From positions 1,178,001-1,242,000 of the forward strand of contig CANXME010002317.1 of the NCBI GenBank assembly GCA_948144175.1: DNA of 64,000 bases, written 5' to 3'. The first letter of the stretch is position 1. Each line of letters opens with the position of its first letter. Shown piece by piece: positions 29,986 through 41,159 of this stretch. Source of the DNA: Closterium sp. NIES-65 (lineage: Eukaryota > Streptophyta > Zygnematophyceae > Desmidiales > Closteriaceae). A program made the position numbers and the translations under genes. A model generated the notes under the pieces. That model worked only from the letters and a program-made list of their open reading frames with translations. It ran no database searches and was not told the DNA's origin.

Positions 29986-32900
29986 CAGCAGGAGCAGGGG
30001 CAGGAGCAGGAGCAGGAGCAGCGTCCAGAGAAGCAGCAGTAGCTAAGTGCAGCACGTGGCCTGAGGCGTGCTGGCCTGTGCCTCACATGCCCTTCTCCGA
30101 TGTCATGGTGCTCCCCATCCCCTTCCTTATCCCCCCTCCTTCCTCACCCTAATGCCTTCCTCCCTCGTCCATCGCAACACGCAAGCTTTCTCTCCTTGCC
30201 CACTCAAACAAGCGACTCTTAGTACTCGCCTGCACCCCTTCACACCCCCCTCCTCAAGTCTTCCTCCCCCGAGCCTGCCCCGTTTCCCCTTTCTCCACGA
30301 CATCCCCTCCAGTCCATTAGGGCACACAAGCACTAATGACACTTCTAAGCACCCCCCACTCCCCCCCCCCGGCCCCATGCCCTTTATTCCACCCGCAGGC
30401 CAGCAGGGCGCGCAAGTTCCTCGTATTCGCCTACTCCGACGAGCAGCTCTCCAACACGCGCTCTCACCTTGCAGAGGCCGCCCGCTTCGCCCAAGCCACC
30501 AACCGCACGCTCGTGCTGCCCAAGGTACCACCACTTCCGTGGAAACGCCTGCGGGCTTATGTGACGAAAATTTGAAAGGCAACCGCTCTGGCTCTGGATA
30601 ACCCCCGCTGTGGCCCGGTGGTCTATGGCACGGACAGCTATACCACTCCATCGCTTCCCAATGTACCACTCCCCTTGGTGCCCAAAGCACCACTCTGCAT
30701 GTTTCACTACACACTCTCTCCTGTCTCCCGCCTCTTCTGCTTATGTTTCCCCTTCCTCTCTGTGGGCCTCCCCTTCCTTTGCTGTCTTTCAAATCCCCAC
30801 TTTATCATTCCATTCCCCCCCCAACCCCTCTCCTCCTCTCCCCTCCTCCCCGTCTCCCCCTCTCCCCCTCTCCTTCCTCTCCCCGTCGCAACCATGGCAG
30901 CCAGTCGCAGCCGCCTCTCACTCGCACATTCCCTGCCACTCTGCACCTACTTAAACCTGTCTCGTCTCAAAACCCACTGGATCTCCCTTCCTCAGTCCTC
31001 TTCCCCTCCTCCCCCACATGCAAATCACCGCAGGCCAGTCGCAGCCGCCTCTCACTCGCACGTTCCCTGCCACTCTGCACCTACTTCAACCTATCTCATC
31101 TCAACGCCCACTGGATCTCGCCCGACCTCTTCCTGCTCCTCGCTAGAGCCGCTCTCGACCTCCCCTTTGCTGCTGCTGCACCTGGCGCCACCCCGTCCGT
31201 GGCCTTTGTGCATGTGCAGTCCTCCTACCTATGGCGCATGCCCTTCACTCGAAGCAAGTAGTCATTCTCCACAGATGGCGCACGCCCTTCACTCAAAGCA
31301 AATAGGCCAGCGCATGCCTCTAGTGCCATGCCATTTCCAAACGTCACATTTGACACTGCAATCTGTAGCCATTTCCGGCCATGCCGTAGCATCCCATCAT
31401 ATGACATCTGGTCTGGACATGCATAAAAAAAGCATTCGTTTCGTTGCATCTTGGTGTGCAGGGCCTCTGGTGGACATGCTGGGTGAGCTGATGGTGTATG
31501 GCATGGGGTACGCGCCATCCAGGCACAACAGTGTTGATATCATCATGCCCACCAACAGCACTGCAGTTCTCCAGAAGCTGTACAAGTGGTGCGTCACCTC
31601 GTGGGTTCATGACTAGAGATGTGTTCACCTCGTGGGTTCATGACTTGTGATGTGTTCACCTCGTGGGTTCATGACTTGTGATGTGTTCACCTCGTGGGTT
31701 CATGACTTGTGATGTGTTCACCTCGTGGGTTCATGACCCATTCGCCTTCCACCTCGTGAGTTCATGAGTTGTGGGTTCATCACCTTGTGATGTGTTCACC
31801 TCTTGGAACATATCCATTCCGCCCTTTTCCTCTTTCTGCAACCCAAGGCCTGCCACTGGAACTTAGAGCTTGCCGTTGCAACATGGCTTGTCAAAACAAT
31901 CGAGTGTCACACATACCGGCAATTGCAATGCAACCATCTTAGGCAGCACACCCATCTTTCAAACGACCTGACCACAATTCTGCCCTTTTCTTCATCCTTT
32001 GTGCATCCTTTGTATGGCACCTCCATGCCTGCAGGCGGTACACGGACGTGCTGGTGTGGATGAAGAGCACCTTCGGTGTGGTGGACTTTAACCCTCCCAC
32101 CAGCGCCATCTCGTTCCAGATGCTTCCATACAGCCGGGCGTGGCACGCCATGGCCCATCGAGCCATGACCCGCCTTCCCCAGCGGTACATTGCGGTACAT
32201 TATCGCTCCGAGTTCATCGCCTTCCACCTCGTGAGTTCATCGCCTTCCACCTCGTGAGTTCATCGCCATCCACCTCGTGAGTTCATCGCCTTCCACCTCG
32301 TGAGTTCATCGCCTTCCACCTCGTGAGTTCATCGCCTCCCACCTCGTGAGTTCATCGCCTTCCACCTCGTGAGTTCATCGCCTTCCACCTCGTGAGTTCA
32401 TCGCCTCCCACCTCGTGAGTTCATCGCCTTCCACCTCGTGAGTTCATCGCCTTCCACCTCGTGAGTTCATCGCCTTCCACATTCGAGGACACTTGGCTTT
32501 TGAGGGGACACAAAATTACTCACAAGTCACTTTGATTCGCATCTCACTGCTGCCGCGATCCCACCTCACCCACACTCTGTAGGCGCACAAGCTAGTGCGA
32601 AGAGGCTTCAAGGCGGAGGCAGGCGTGCTGGAGGAGCTGATGACGGGGTGCATGGAAGCGGCGCGCGATCTCATCAACGACATGAAGCGCCGCCACAACA
32701 TCTCTGCCGTCTTCATCGCCGCCGACGTGCCATTTGACGACAAGGCGGGCAGCGTGGTGCGGTCGGACTCGTGGAAAGAGACCACGTGGAAGTTTCAAGG
32801 GCAAGAGAGGGTGCTGCAGGCCCCACAGGAGAAGCTGCGGTGGCTGAGGGAGCAGGTGGCGGGGACTGTGATGGTGGACGAGCTCTTGCCCGCCATCAAC

Positions 32901-33460
32901 CAGTATGACCTCGGTCAGTGCACTCTGCTTGGGTGGGTGGCTTCTTTGATGTGTAACTGCTTCGATGGCTGCTTTGATGGCGATTTGGGCGGCTTCTTGG
33001 GTGCTTGGGCGGCTATTAGATGGCTGATTGAGTGGCTGCTTGGGCGCTTGGGAGGCAGCTACGTGGCAAGATCTGCCTGCCAAAGACTTTGTCCCACGCC
33101 CCTGCTCCTTCAGCCAACAGAAAGAGTGCAGCCAAAAGAGTGCACTTCCAAAAGAGTGCAGCCAGCTGTTCCTGTGTGCCATGCCAACCCTCACCCTTTT
33201 CCTACGCACCTCCTCTTCCTTTCCCGCTATCTCCACTCCGTTCCGTCCATGCAGGCATCGTGGCCATATTGGACAAGCTTCTGTGCGCACATGCCCATGC
33301 GTTCCTGGCTGGATCCAACATATGCGGGGGAGGCCATGGCTTTGAGCAGGACATTACTACCCACAGGGTTCACTTCAACAAGACTTACCTCCACAGATGG
33401 GTCTCACAGACAGACGAGCTTCTATGGCACTCAAATGCCAGCTCTGCACGTGTAGCGTAA
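28548..33460 (+). CDS. O-fucosyltransferase-like glycosyltransferase, 7 exons
   Basis: Spliced gene. Exons: 28548 to about 30107 (donor uncertain), 30399-30524, 31034 to about 31258 (donor uncertain), 31462-31588, 32035-32230, 32583-32913, 33255-33460 (TAA). Junction phases agree at 2/3, 4/5, 5/6 and 6/7. Exon 1 encodes a short N-terminus, one hydrophobic segment (about residues 15-28, type II Golgi anchor), RGD-type repeats, Ala/Pro-rich and (GA)n tracts. Exons 2-7 encode the enzyme-like part: FAYSDEQLSNTRSHL, NRTLVLPK, DIIMPTNSTAVL, YIAVHYRSE (the H-x-R-x-E pattern of GDP-fucose transferases), FIAADVPFD and a C-terminal block ending in exon 7. By motif resemblance it would transfer a sugar in the secretory pathway; donor and acceptor are not provable here. 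Exon 3/4 phases do not fit, so a missed exon or unusual site is possible. Confidence 0.72.
28863..29052 (+). repeat. 21-bp coding repeat (ARGDSQP units)
   Basis: About nine in-frame 21-bp units in exon 1 encode ARGDSQP/ARGDSQT-type heptads. Each contains RGD followed by Ser or Asn. The unit length keeps frame, so copy number can change without disrupting the protein. Confidence 0.85.
29877..30018 (+). repeat. (GGAGCA)n coding microsatellite
   Basis: In-frame 6-bp repeats encoding an alternating Gly-Ala tract of about 45 residues near the end of exon 1. It probably forms a flexible stem between the membrane anchor and the enzyme domain. Confidence 0.85.
30897..30986 (+). repeat. Partial duplicate of exon 3 inside intron 2
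   Basis: Closely matches the start of exon 3 (31034-31120), including the agtcgcagccgcctctcac and ccactggatctc segments, with an AG in front and an open frame (SRSRLSLAHSLPLCTYL). It is an imperfect tandem duplication about 136 bp upstream and could act as an alternative or decoy exon. Confidence 0.75.
31591..31768 (+). repeat. 31-bp minisatellite at the start of intron 4
   Basis: cacctcgtgggttcatgac recurs at 31595, 31626, 31657, 31688 and 31719 (31-bp period) immediately after the exon 4 donor (31589). A final unit at 31741-31768 reads ttcgccttccacctcgtgag, the exon 5/intron 5 junction sequence. Confidence 0.85.
32211..32480 (+). repeat. 23-bp minisatellite made of the exon 5 splice donor
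   Basis: Eleven copies of ttcatcgccttccacctc followed by GTGAG. The first copy is the real end of exon 5 (CACCTC|GTGAGT at 32230/32231); the other ten repeat the same donor downstream at 23-bp steps. Using a later donor would add 23 nt each time, restoring frame every third copy. Confidence 0.85.
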
Positions 33461-33770
33461 GGGGATCTGAGTACTGTTGGCCTGTAGGCCTTTGTAGGAC
33501 AGGAAGCATGCACCATATTCCCCCGAATATAACATCCCATGGTGCTCTCTTAGATTCCAAATAAACAATATGGGGGGCGGTCACATATGCTAAGAAAATA
33601 TAGCGCCTAGATGCATATACCGTATTCTCGCGTACATATGACCCTCCACGGACTGGTTCTGCACGTCCGTGGCTCCTTTTGTGTCGTGTCATGCTTTCAG
33701 CCGGTCGTTTGGAACCGCCGTACATTGGATGGGCTCGAGAGAGGGGAGAGAGGACAAGGAATGAATAGTA
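33461..33770. other. Intergenic, MITE-like fragments
   Basis: Sequence at about 33513-33537 (ccatattcccccgaatataa) and 33629-33655 (ataccgtattctcgcgtaca) resembles the terminal repeats of the MITE at 39943-40497. No gene is seen; the 3' UTR of the glycosyltransferase gene should begin here. Confidence 0.45.
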
Positions 33771-33775
33771 AGATT

Positions 33776-34194
33776 TGTTGGGCTGAAACGCCCTAGGATC
33801 TTAGTAGAGTTAAAGTCTGATAGCGGAAGCGTTTGAATAAAGTCCTTGAACCACCTTGCGCTAGTATGTGAGGGCAAAGTAAGTTGATTTCAACAAGCAA
33901 ATACAAAGGTTTATATAAGAGTACAAGGAATACGAATAGATATAATTAAACTGTTTTACTGTTGCGGTTCGATACAGTGCGACTCGGGCAACTGCTCAAT
34001 TTCGAGTCAGTTGTATGTCCTTGCTGTCGCGCTGTATTTGTCAAGTCAAAGGTCGCTGACCTTTGACCTTCGCGTAACCTCCAGCGGTTACTTTCACCTC
34101 CGATAGTTGACTCGTGGTGCTTCGATTTGAGCTGCTTCGCTTGTGTCTTGAGTTTCGACACGACAGAGGTGCTTAAGACTTTTTGTTCCCAACA
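33776..34194 (-). repeat. 3' LTR of Cop-D
   Basis: 419 bp, TGTTGGG...CCCAACA. It lacks the 14 bp gtaggatgatgtaa present in the 5' LTR. Confidence 0.93.
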
Positions 34195-36083
34195 CTCCCC
34201 TTCGCTTCTGGAGTGTCGCTGAGGGTGACGTGGCTTTGTCCAGTCAGCAGCATGCAGTACTCGAACTTCTGTTTTCCGAGTTTCTTGGTCAAGTAGTCGG
34301 CTGCCATCTCGGACGTGGGACAGTATGATAATTCGAGTTTTCCTTTCTCGATCTCGTCTTTCACGAAGAAATATCGCAGAGCGATATGCTTCGTTCTGTT
34401 CGCGAATCCGCTCTTGTTGGCAATGCGAATCGCAGATTGGTTGTCGCAGAACAAAGTGAAGTTGGGTAACTCGGCTAACTTCGCTTCTTCCAGCAGCTCG
34501 CGAAGATAGAGTCCTTCCTTGGTGGCTGAGCAGAGGGCGATATATTCTGCTTCAGCTGAAGAGAGAGTGATTAGTTCCTGCTTGCTCGATTGCCAGGAGA
34601 TAGGTCCGATAGGTTCGAGACGGTAGATGTAGCCAGTGCGGGAGCGCCTGTTGTCTGAATCGCCGGCGTGATCGGCGTGGACGTAGCCGATTAGTTTCGT
34701 CGGTGTAGTTTTATTCTTGTAGTATGTCAGGCCGATCGTCGAGGTGCTCACGAAGTAGTGTAGTGCGCGGTCGAGCTCCGTCAGGTGTTATGTTTTGGGT
34801 CTCTTGAGGTAGGTGGCGAGTTGACTTGCGGAGTAGGATAGATCTGGGCGGCAGGTGACGGCTGCAAAGAGAAGGCAGCCCAGCTTTCGCTGATAGTCGC
34901 GTATTCCGGCGGTTTTGAGTAGAGTGGAACCACCCTTGTCGTTCCCTGCCGTGTAGCGGTATGGCGTGGAGATAGTGGTAGGTGTGGGCGAGAAGCGCTT
35001 GGCGATAGTGTCGGCATATTTTTCGGCGCTGAGGTAGATCGCGTTCTCTTCTTCGCGGATGTTGAGTCCGAGATACTGAGTGACGGTAGAGGAGACCGTG
35101 AGTGTGAGGTCCTTCTTCAGCTCCCCTTCGAACCAGGTTGTGATGTCGTCAGTGGACCCAATGTAGAGTAGGTCGTCGACGTAGACGATCAGCAGGATGT
35201 AGTCGGCGTTTTTGGTGAGTCGATACATTCCTTGGTCGTGAGGCAGTTGGCGGAATCCGATGCGAGTGAGGCGAGTGTGTAGGTGTTGTTGCCACAGCCG
35301 CGGAGCTTGTTTGATTCCGTAGAGCGATTTCAGGAGTTGGCAAACCTGATTAGATTTCCCGTGGGTACCGTGTGGAAGCTCGACGAAGATTTCGGCGTCG
35401 ACGGGTGCGTAGAGGAACGCGTTGGCGACATCGATTTGTCGCAGTTTCTTCTTCTTCATGGCGGCGATCGTGAGAAGAATTCGGAGTGAGGTATGTCGGC
35501 TGACCGGGGCGAATGTCTCGGTGAAGTCCCGTCCGTGCTCCTGGTCGAATCCACGCACGACCCAGCGTGCTTTAAATTTCTCAATTGTGCCGTCTGCTTT
35601 CGTTTTGATGCGGAAGACCCATTTCCCGGTGAGGATGGTCTTGTTCCTTGCCACGCTTGCGGGAACGACTTTCCAGGTGTTGCGTTCCTCCAGCGCCTTT
35701 AGTTCTCTGTCCATGGCTTCACGCCATTTCTCCCTATGTTCCCCCCCCAGAGCCTGCTGAACCGTCGAAGGCTCTTTAGGAAGAGCACTGCCGTGGACTG
35801 TGGTGACGAGGCCGAGAATCTGCAGTCCAGTCTGTGAGTAGCGGAGGAGTGTTGGGTCCTCGGGATAAGCTGCTTCGTCTCCCGCTTCTGGGTCGGGTAT
35901 GAAATTCGGCCCTATCCGTTCTGCTTCGTTTGTGTTGACTCTCGCAGGTGTTACGTAACCGTTGTCGGCGAAGTGGTAGAAGACTTCGGCGTTGACACTG
36001 TCGCGAGGATTTTCTTCGTCCATGGGGACGTTGACGGAGCAGAACGGTAGAGGTCCGACTTCTTCCGATGCGTTGTCGACGTT
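34173..36083 (-). pseudogene. Cop-D RT-RNase H
   Basis: Continues in frame from the stop at 36084-36086. RT carries KWVFRIKTKADG, FKARWVVRGFDQ, the IDVANAFLYAP block and catalytic YVDDLLYIG. A TAA at 34788-34790 (after LKRPKT) splits RT from RNase H, which keeps HADHAGDSDNRR, SSAEAEYIAL, FCDNQSAIRIA and TKHIALRYFFVKDE. The last codons enter the 3' LTR. With this stop and the one at 36084 it cannot make the full polyprotein as read. Confidence 0.9.
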
Positions 36084-39000
36084 CTACTCTTCCCAGTCTG
36101 CTTCGTCCGTTGCTGAGGCGAAGGCTCGGTCACCACGAAAGCCACCTGTGGGGTCCTGATTTTCGTGCAAGTTGGCGAGGTACGTCTGAAGCGTGAGTCG
36201 TTCGTAGAAGATCACGTCACGTGCTGCTACTGTTTCCTTGGAGTGGACGTCGAAAATTTTCCACGCGTTGTAATTCTTTTCGATGCCGAGGTGTAGTCCC
36301 CACTGTGCACGTTGTGAAAATCTTCCCGCTCGTGCTTCTGGGGGTCGATACTGTACCATGCACCCGAAAACTCGAAACATTTTTGTGCTGCCCTGCTTCC
36401 CTGTCCACAGCAGGTGCGGTGATGCGTTGTTCGGAAGTGAGGACGACGACAACAAGTTGTGCAGCATGACAGCATGGTCCATTGCTGCAGGCCACTGGTG
36501 GTTGGGTAGCCGCATGCCACGTAGCAGTTTGCGCATGCTGTTCTGTAGGGTCCTGTTCATTCTTTCTGCGACACCTTGTTGCTGATGGGCGTAGGGAAGG
36601 GAGAGAAGCTGCTTGATTCCTCGTCCCGCCAAGTACTGCTTGAATCGCTGAGAGGTGTATTCTCCTCCTCGGTCTGACTGGAAGCTTTTCAGCAGTGTTC
36701 CCGACTCTCTCTTTGCTACTGGTAGCCAAGCGGCGAACGCTGCGAGTGCCATGTCGCGGCTGGGTAGGTTTAGGTGCCAGACGTATCGAGTGGCGGCGTC
36801 GATGAAGGTTATCGTGTAGTTGTAAATAACTTGTCCTGGTTCTCGATTGAAGAGAATATCGGTGTACACCTTCTCAAGTGGTGCGTACGCGGGTGCGCTC
36901 GGGTTGTGGTGAGGAGTAAACAGTCGATGTGGTAAGTCGGCTTCGGGGCAGATGAGGCAAGTTCCTCGTGCTCGTTGAAGTTCTCTGCCGTCGGGTAGTA
37001 GTAATGAATCCTTGTCTAGGACTCCTGCTCTTATTGTATTATTTAACACGGTGTTGCTTGGATGTCCCGTGCGTGCATGCCAGATGTCTTCGGAGGCGCG
37101 ATGTCCGGGTGAGCGTCGATAAACGTCGGAGTTGGAGTAGAAGCTGGCGACGAAGTTTGCGCTTCTGTGGACTTCTCGTTGAGTTGGGTTCAGCTGCTGT
37201 ACGGGTGTTGGTGGTGCTTCGTCGACGAGGACTGGTGTCGTTGGTCCTGCTGCTGCCGATGTTGTCTCTGCTACTACCGACGCTGTCTCTGCTGCTGCCG
37301 ATGTTGTCTCTGCTGCTACCGATGTTGTCTCTGCTGCTGCCAATGTTGTCTCTGCTACTGCCGATGTTGTCTCTGCTGCTGCCGATGTTGTCTCTGCTGC
37401 TGCCGAATGTTGAATTGTTGCTAACGCGCGTGTTTGTTCCGCTTCAGGGATGGTATGCGAATACCAAAAGCCCTCCGGGCTGAAGTCGGGGTCGAGATCC
37501 AGGGGATGTGTCCAGTCGGGGAAGTTCACGATGGCGTCGCTGTCTGCAGTGCCCAGGTCTGGGACGAAGTCGAGGACGAAGACGTTGTTCTTCAGGACCG
37601 CCTTTCCGATGTAGAGACCGCCCTTCCCGTGGTACAACTTGAACTCCTGGGTGGTACTGCCGGCTTCCAAGTGGATGCCTTTCGCCATCAACTGGCTGAC
37701 GCTCAGTAAGTTGTAGCCGAGTCCCTCCGCGATTAACACTTTTGACATGTGCAATATAACATTTGTCTCTCGTGACTGAAGTTGTACTACTCCTTGTCGT
37801 CGTGTGTGCAGGTTCTGGTTGTTGGCGACTGTGATGACGACCTCTCGTTGAAGTCGATGTTCGCGTTGAACGAAGCGTCCTGAGGAGCACATATGTTGTC
37901 CGCAGCAACTGTCCAAGAACCAAGTGTCTTGTCCGGACGGTTCGCTTTGAGCGATGGCAGCGTACGTCGGGTTCGGCTGGAGTGACTCGCGGCGAGGCGT
38001 GCTGTTGTCGAGTTGTTCTTCTGGTGAGTAGTATGGTGGTGACTCGGTTGTGCAAGAGTCTGTTATCTTCACCATGCAGTTGACGATGTTTCTTGCTCCT
38101 TGTGCAGGTTGTCCTGTTGGAGTCGTTGAAGCTTGGACTGAAGTTGTCGGATTTGCTTGCGTTGAGGTGACTTGGGAGCTTGAAGGCCGAAGTTGTCGCT
38201 GTGGTGTTGTCGATTGCTGACGAGACGGGCAGTGCGTACGAGGATGTCCTGAAGTCTTGCAGATGTGGCAGAACGGAGGTACTTGCTTCACTTGTTGCTG
38301 CCGGTTGTTGTTGTTGTTGTAGCGTCGCTGAGTGTGAAATGCGAACTCTGGTACTGACGTTTTCTTCTTGTGTCGTTCTTCTTGCAGGTCCATGTTCTGC
38401 TGCTCGGCATGGATTTTAGTGCAGAGTGGTGCTTCGGAGATTCTCTCGTGTGCTCGTAGTATAGCGCGAGTGGAGCGCCAGTGGGGGCCAAGACCGCCGA
38501 TGACTACCGTGACGAAGGCATCTTCTGAAATCGATCCTCCACATTGAAGAAGCTTGTCGCGCAATTCGCGGCATCGACTGATATATGCCATGCCCTTCTT
38601 GCCTGGTTTCATTTCGATTGTTGTCAGCTGCGCCATTAACCGGCTTTGGCTTACACTGTCTGTTGCTTGATACAGGTTCTTCAGGTGGTTGTACGCGAGC
38701 TCCGCGGAGTTACCGTAACCTCGGTAAGTCCTGATATTCTGCTGTTGGGTCGGGGTGATGTTCCTCAATAGTATTGTGTACGCCATCATCGATTGATAGG
38801 TGTACTGCTGCTTCTCATACTGCGTGCCGTTTGTTGGATATGGCAGGGACCCGTCGAAGAAGCCAAGGATCTGTGCTCCTTCCATCATCAGCTCGAATTC
38901 GAACGACCAGGTGAAGAAATCCTTTCCGTCGAAAGATTTTGTCGTTTGAAGTTTTAGAACATGCGCGAATTGCGACTGAATTTTTAGTGCGTCAAGTACT

Positions 39001-39383
39001 CTTTCTTGTCCCGGTGCAGGTTGTGGTTGCGGCATGAAGCTGACGGATCCGCGCTGGGGCTCGTACGGAGCGAAGGTAGGTTGTTGTTGTTGTTGATTCC
39101 CGCGTGCGTAGGATGAGCCATCGAGACTCATGGGCGTCACGTTGTTGTTGCTGTTGCTGTTGTTTGACTGCGCAGGTACTCCTTGCTGATGCTGCTCGTA
39201 GAAGGACATGAAGGAGAAAAACTTCTCCATCATACTTGGATCAAAACCCGCGTGTGTTTCCGTAGACCCAGCTGCTGGTCTCGTTGTTGTCCCTTCCTCT
39301 GTCTATAGGCCAGAGGTAGGAGGTGGAGTAGGGGTAGTGCCGGGAGAGCCGTTGGAGGAGCTCCTCTCCTTTCTAGCAGACAT
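36084..39383 (-). pseudogene. Cop-D gag-protease-integrase
   Basis: The frame from ATG 39383 (MSARKERSSSNG) has a stop at 39303-39305, then is open for 1049 residues from 39233. Gag carries a gag-polypeptide-of-copia domain (about 85-260 of the long frame) and a canonical knuckle CHICKTSGHPRTHC. The protease region is WFLDSCCGQHMC, with Cys where Gly of DSG/DTG is usual. An Ala/Glu/Thr repeat (21-bp units, 37244-37415) precedes the integrase, which shows HARTGHPS, CLICPEADL, YTDILFN, FQSDRGGEYTS and QGVAERMNRT. The frame ends with TAG at 36084-36086. Confidence 0.88.
37244..37415 (-). repeat. 21-bp coding repeat in Cop-D (ETTSAAA units)
   Basis: About eight in-frame 21-bp units encoding ETTSAAA-type heptads between protease and integrase. 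Frame-preserving and probably a flexible linker. Confidence 0.85.
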
Positions 39384-39446
39384 GTCTTCTTGATGTATTG
39401 AGTGTTGAGAAGGAGTAACTTTTAATTCTAACCTGCTCTCATACCA

Positions 39447-39879
39447 TGTTGGGCTGAAACGCCCTAGGATCTTAGTAGAGTTAAAGTCTGAGTAGGATGA
39501 TGTAATAGCGGAAGCGTTTGAATAAAGTCCTTGAACCACCTTGCGCTAGTATGTGAGGGCAAAGTAAGTTGATTAAAACAAGCAAATACAAAGGCTTATA
39601 TAAGAGTACAAGGAATACGAATAGATATAATTAAACTGTTTTACTGTTGCAGTTCGATAAAGTGCGACTCGGGCAACTGTTCTATGTCGAGTCAGTTGTA
39701 TGTCCTTCCTGTCGCGCTGTATTTGTCAAGTCAAAGGTCGCTGACCTTTGACCTTCGCGTAACCTCCAGCGGTTACTTTAACCTCCGATAGTTGACTCGT
39801 GGTGATTCGATTTGAGCTGCTTCGCTTGTGTCTTGAGTTTCGACACGACAGAGGCGCTTAAGACTTTTTGTTCCCAACA
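39447..39879 (-). repeat. 5' LTR of Cop-D
   Basis: 433 bp, followed by AGATT at 39880-39884. A TATA-like tatataagag lies about 150 bp from the left end on the plus strand. Confidence 0.93.
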
Positions 39880-39942
39880 AGATTAAGAAAGAAGGCAATA
39901 CACAAGAGCAATGGTAGTAATAACGTATTAAGAATAGGATAA

Positions 39943-40497
39943 TACCGTATACTCCCGGACAAAACACCCCCCCATAATTGTACACCCCCGGGTTTAGTGT
40001 GCGGGGTGGGTGTTATGATAGACCTCGTTTCTACTATACCCCCCTTTTTGGCTGATTTTCTATAACACCCCCCCTTTTCTTACGGATTCATTATTATAGT
40101 CGTCAACGAGTAGCTGCAATACGGAAGAATATCGTGTGGATTTCTCCCTCAATGAAATTTCGTGGTACATTCAAAGGCAAGATTTGCCCCCTCCCACTAT
40201 TTCTCTGTCGCCACGTGCAGGTGAATCTTCCGTTGCAAGTGGCAAGAGAGGTGCCACATGCAATTTTCGTGGGGGCGATGAAGTTCGAGGCCGAAACTCA
40301 CATTCGCGCCTCACGGAGTGATGCTAAAACGACCAGCAAAACACCCACATTGACTAATTAAAAAAACACTAACACTAAGATATGCCATATGTAAAGACCC
40401 GGGTATTATGTATTTTTTTCCTATGAGGAGACCCCCCCCATTTTTTCCTTGTATTTTTAGCTATACCCTAGGGTGTTATGTCCGGGAGAATACGGTA
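39943..40497. mobile_element. MITE with ~27-bp terminal inverted repeats
   Basis: Left end taccgtatactcccggac... and right end ...gtccgggagaatacggta are inverted repeats, about 25 of 27 matching, bounded by TA on each side. The interior is AT-rich with runs of C/T and no transposase. TA flanks fit Tc1/mariner-type target duplication; superfamily assignment is inferred. Confidence 0.65.
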
Positions 40498-41159
40498 ACA
40501 GAGTGGCGTGGTACACAAAGCGGAATGTGGACAATAAGAGGAGGGACAATAACGAGAAGCGAGAAAAAACCCTCCCACGCCCCCCCCAAGGCCCCCCAAG
40601 GCCCCCCAACCCCCAAATCCCCTCACAGCCCCCTACATAGCCCCCCATCATGGCCCCCTACCCCCCTCTCTCATCGGACATGACTGCCCCTCTACACCCT
40701 GGGCCCTTCAAGGCCTTCTCTTTTCCATCTCTTTTCTACCCTTGGATGTCACTTGGGTATTTCCCTGCTTGCTCTTTTCCTGCTCATGTTTTTGCTCCTG
40801 ATTCTGTTCTTTCTACTGTTCCTGCTCGTGTTCCTGTCCATGCTCCAGTTCATGCTCCTGTTCACTCGCCAAAAGACCTCCCCGGCTCTGGCCCCGCACC
40901 ACCTGGGGTCTGCCCGGACCTCCCAGAGTCCGCCCAAGGTGGCTCCTATCTATACATACAGACATCCTTGCTACCATTTTCCACTTCATGTGCTTGCTAT
41001 CCGTTTCTCGTACCTTCAACGTGCACAAGAGAGCCTTCACTTCACAGCGCCCCGCAGGAGAGAGAGAATGCCACCTGCGCAAGGTGGGGTGGGGCCGGGT
41101 GGGTGCGGGGGAATGGCAGGTGTGAGGTGTAACCAGCGCCGCGAGCGGCAGCATACTCG
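40498..41159. other. Intergenic low-complexity region
   Basis: C-rich stretches (40570-40670) and degenerate ctgctcatgttcctg repeats (about 40780-40870). Open frames here look compositional; no gene recognised. Confidence 0.5.

Larger units (their letters stand above)
33776..39879 (-). mobile_element. Cop-D, Ty1/copia element of a second lineage
   Basis: 6.1 kb on the minus strand with LTRs 39447-39879 (433 bp) and 33776-34194 (419 bp), perfect TSD AGATT (33771-33775, 39880-39884), and PBS TGGTATGAGAGCAGG after the 5' LTR. LTRs differ by a 14-bp indel and about a dozen substitutions, so it is older than Cop-C and Cop-E. One long gag-pol frame is broken by three in-frame stops. Confidence 0.95.
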
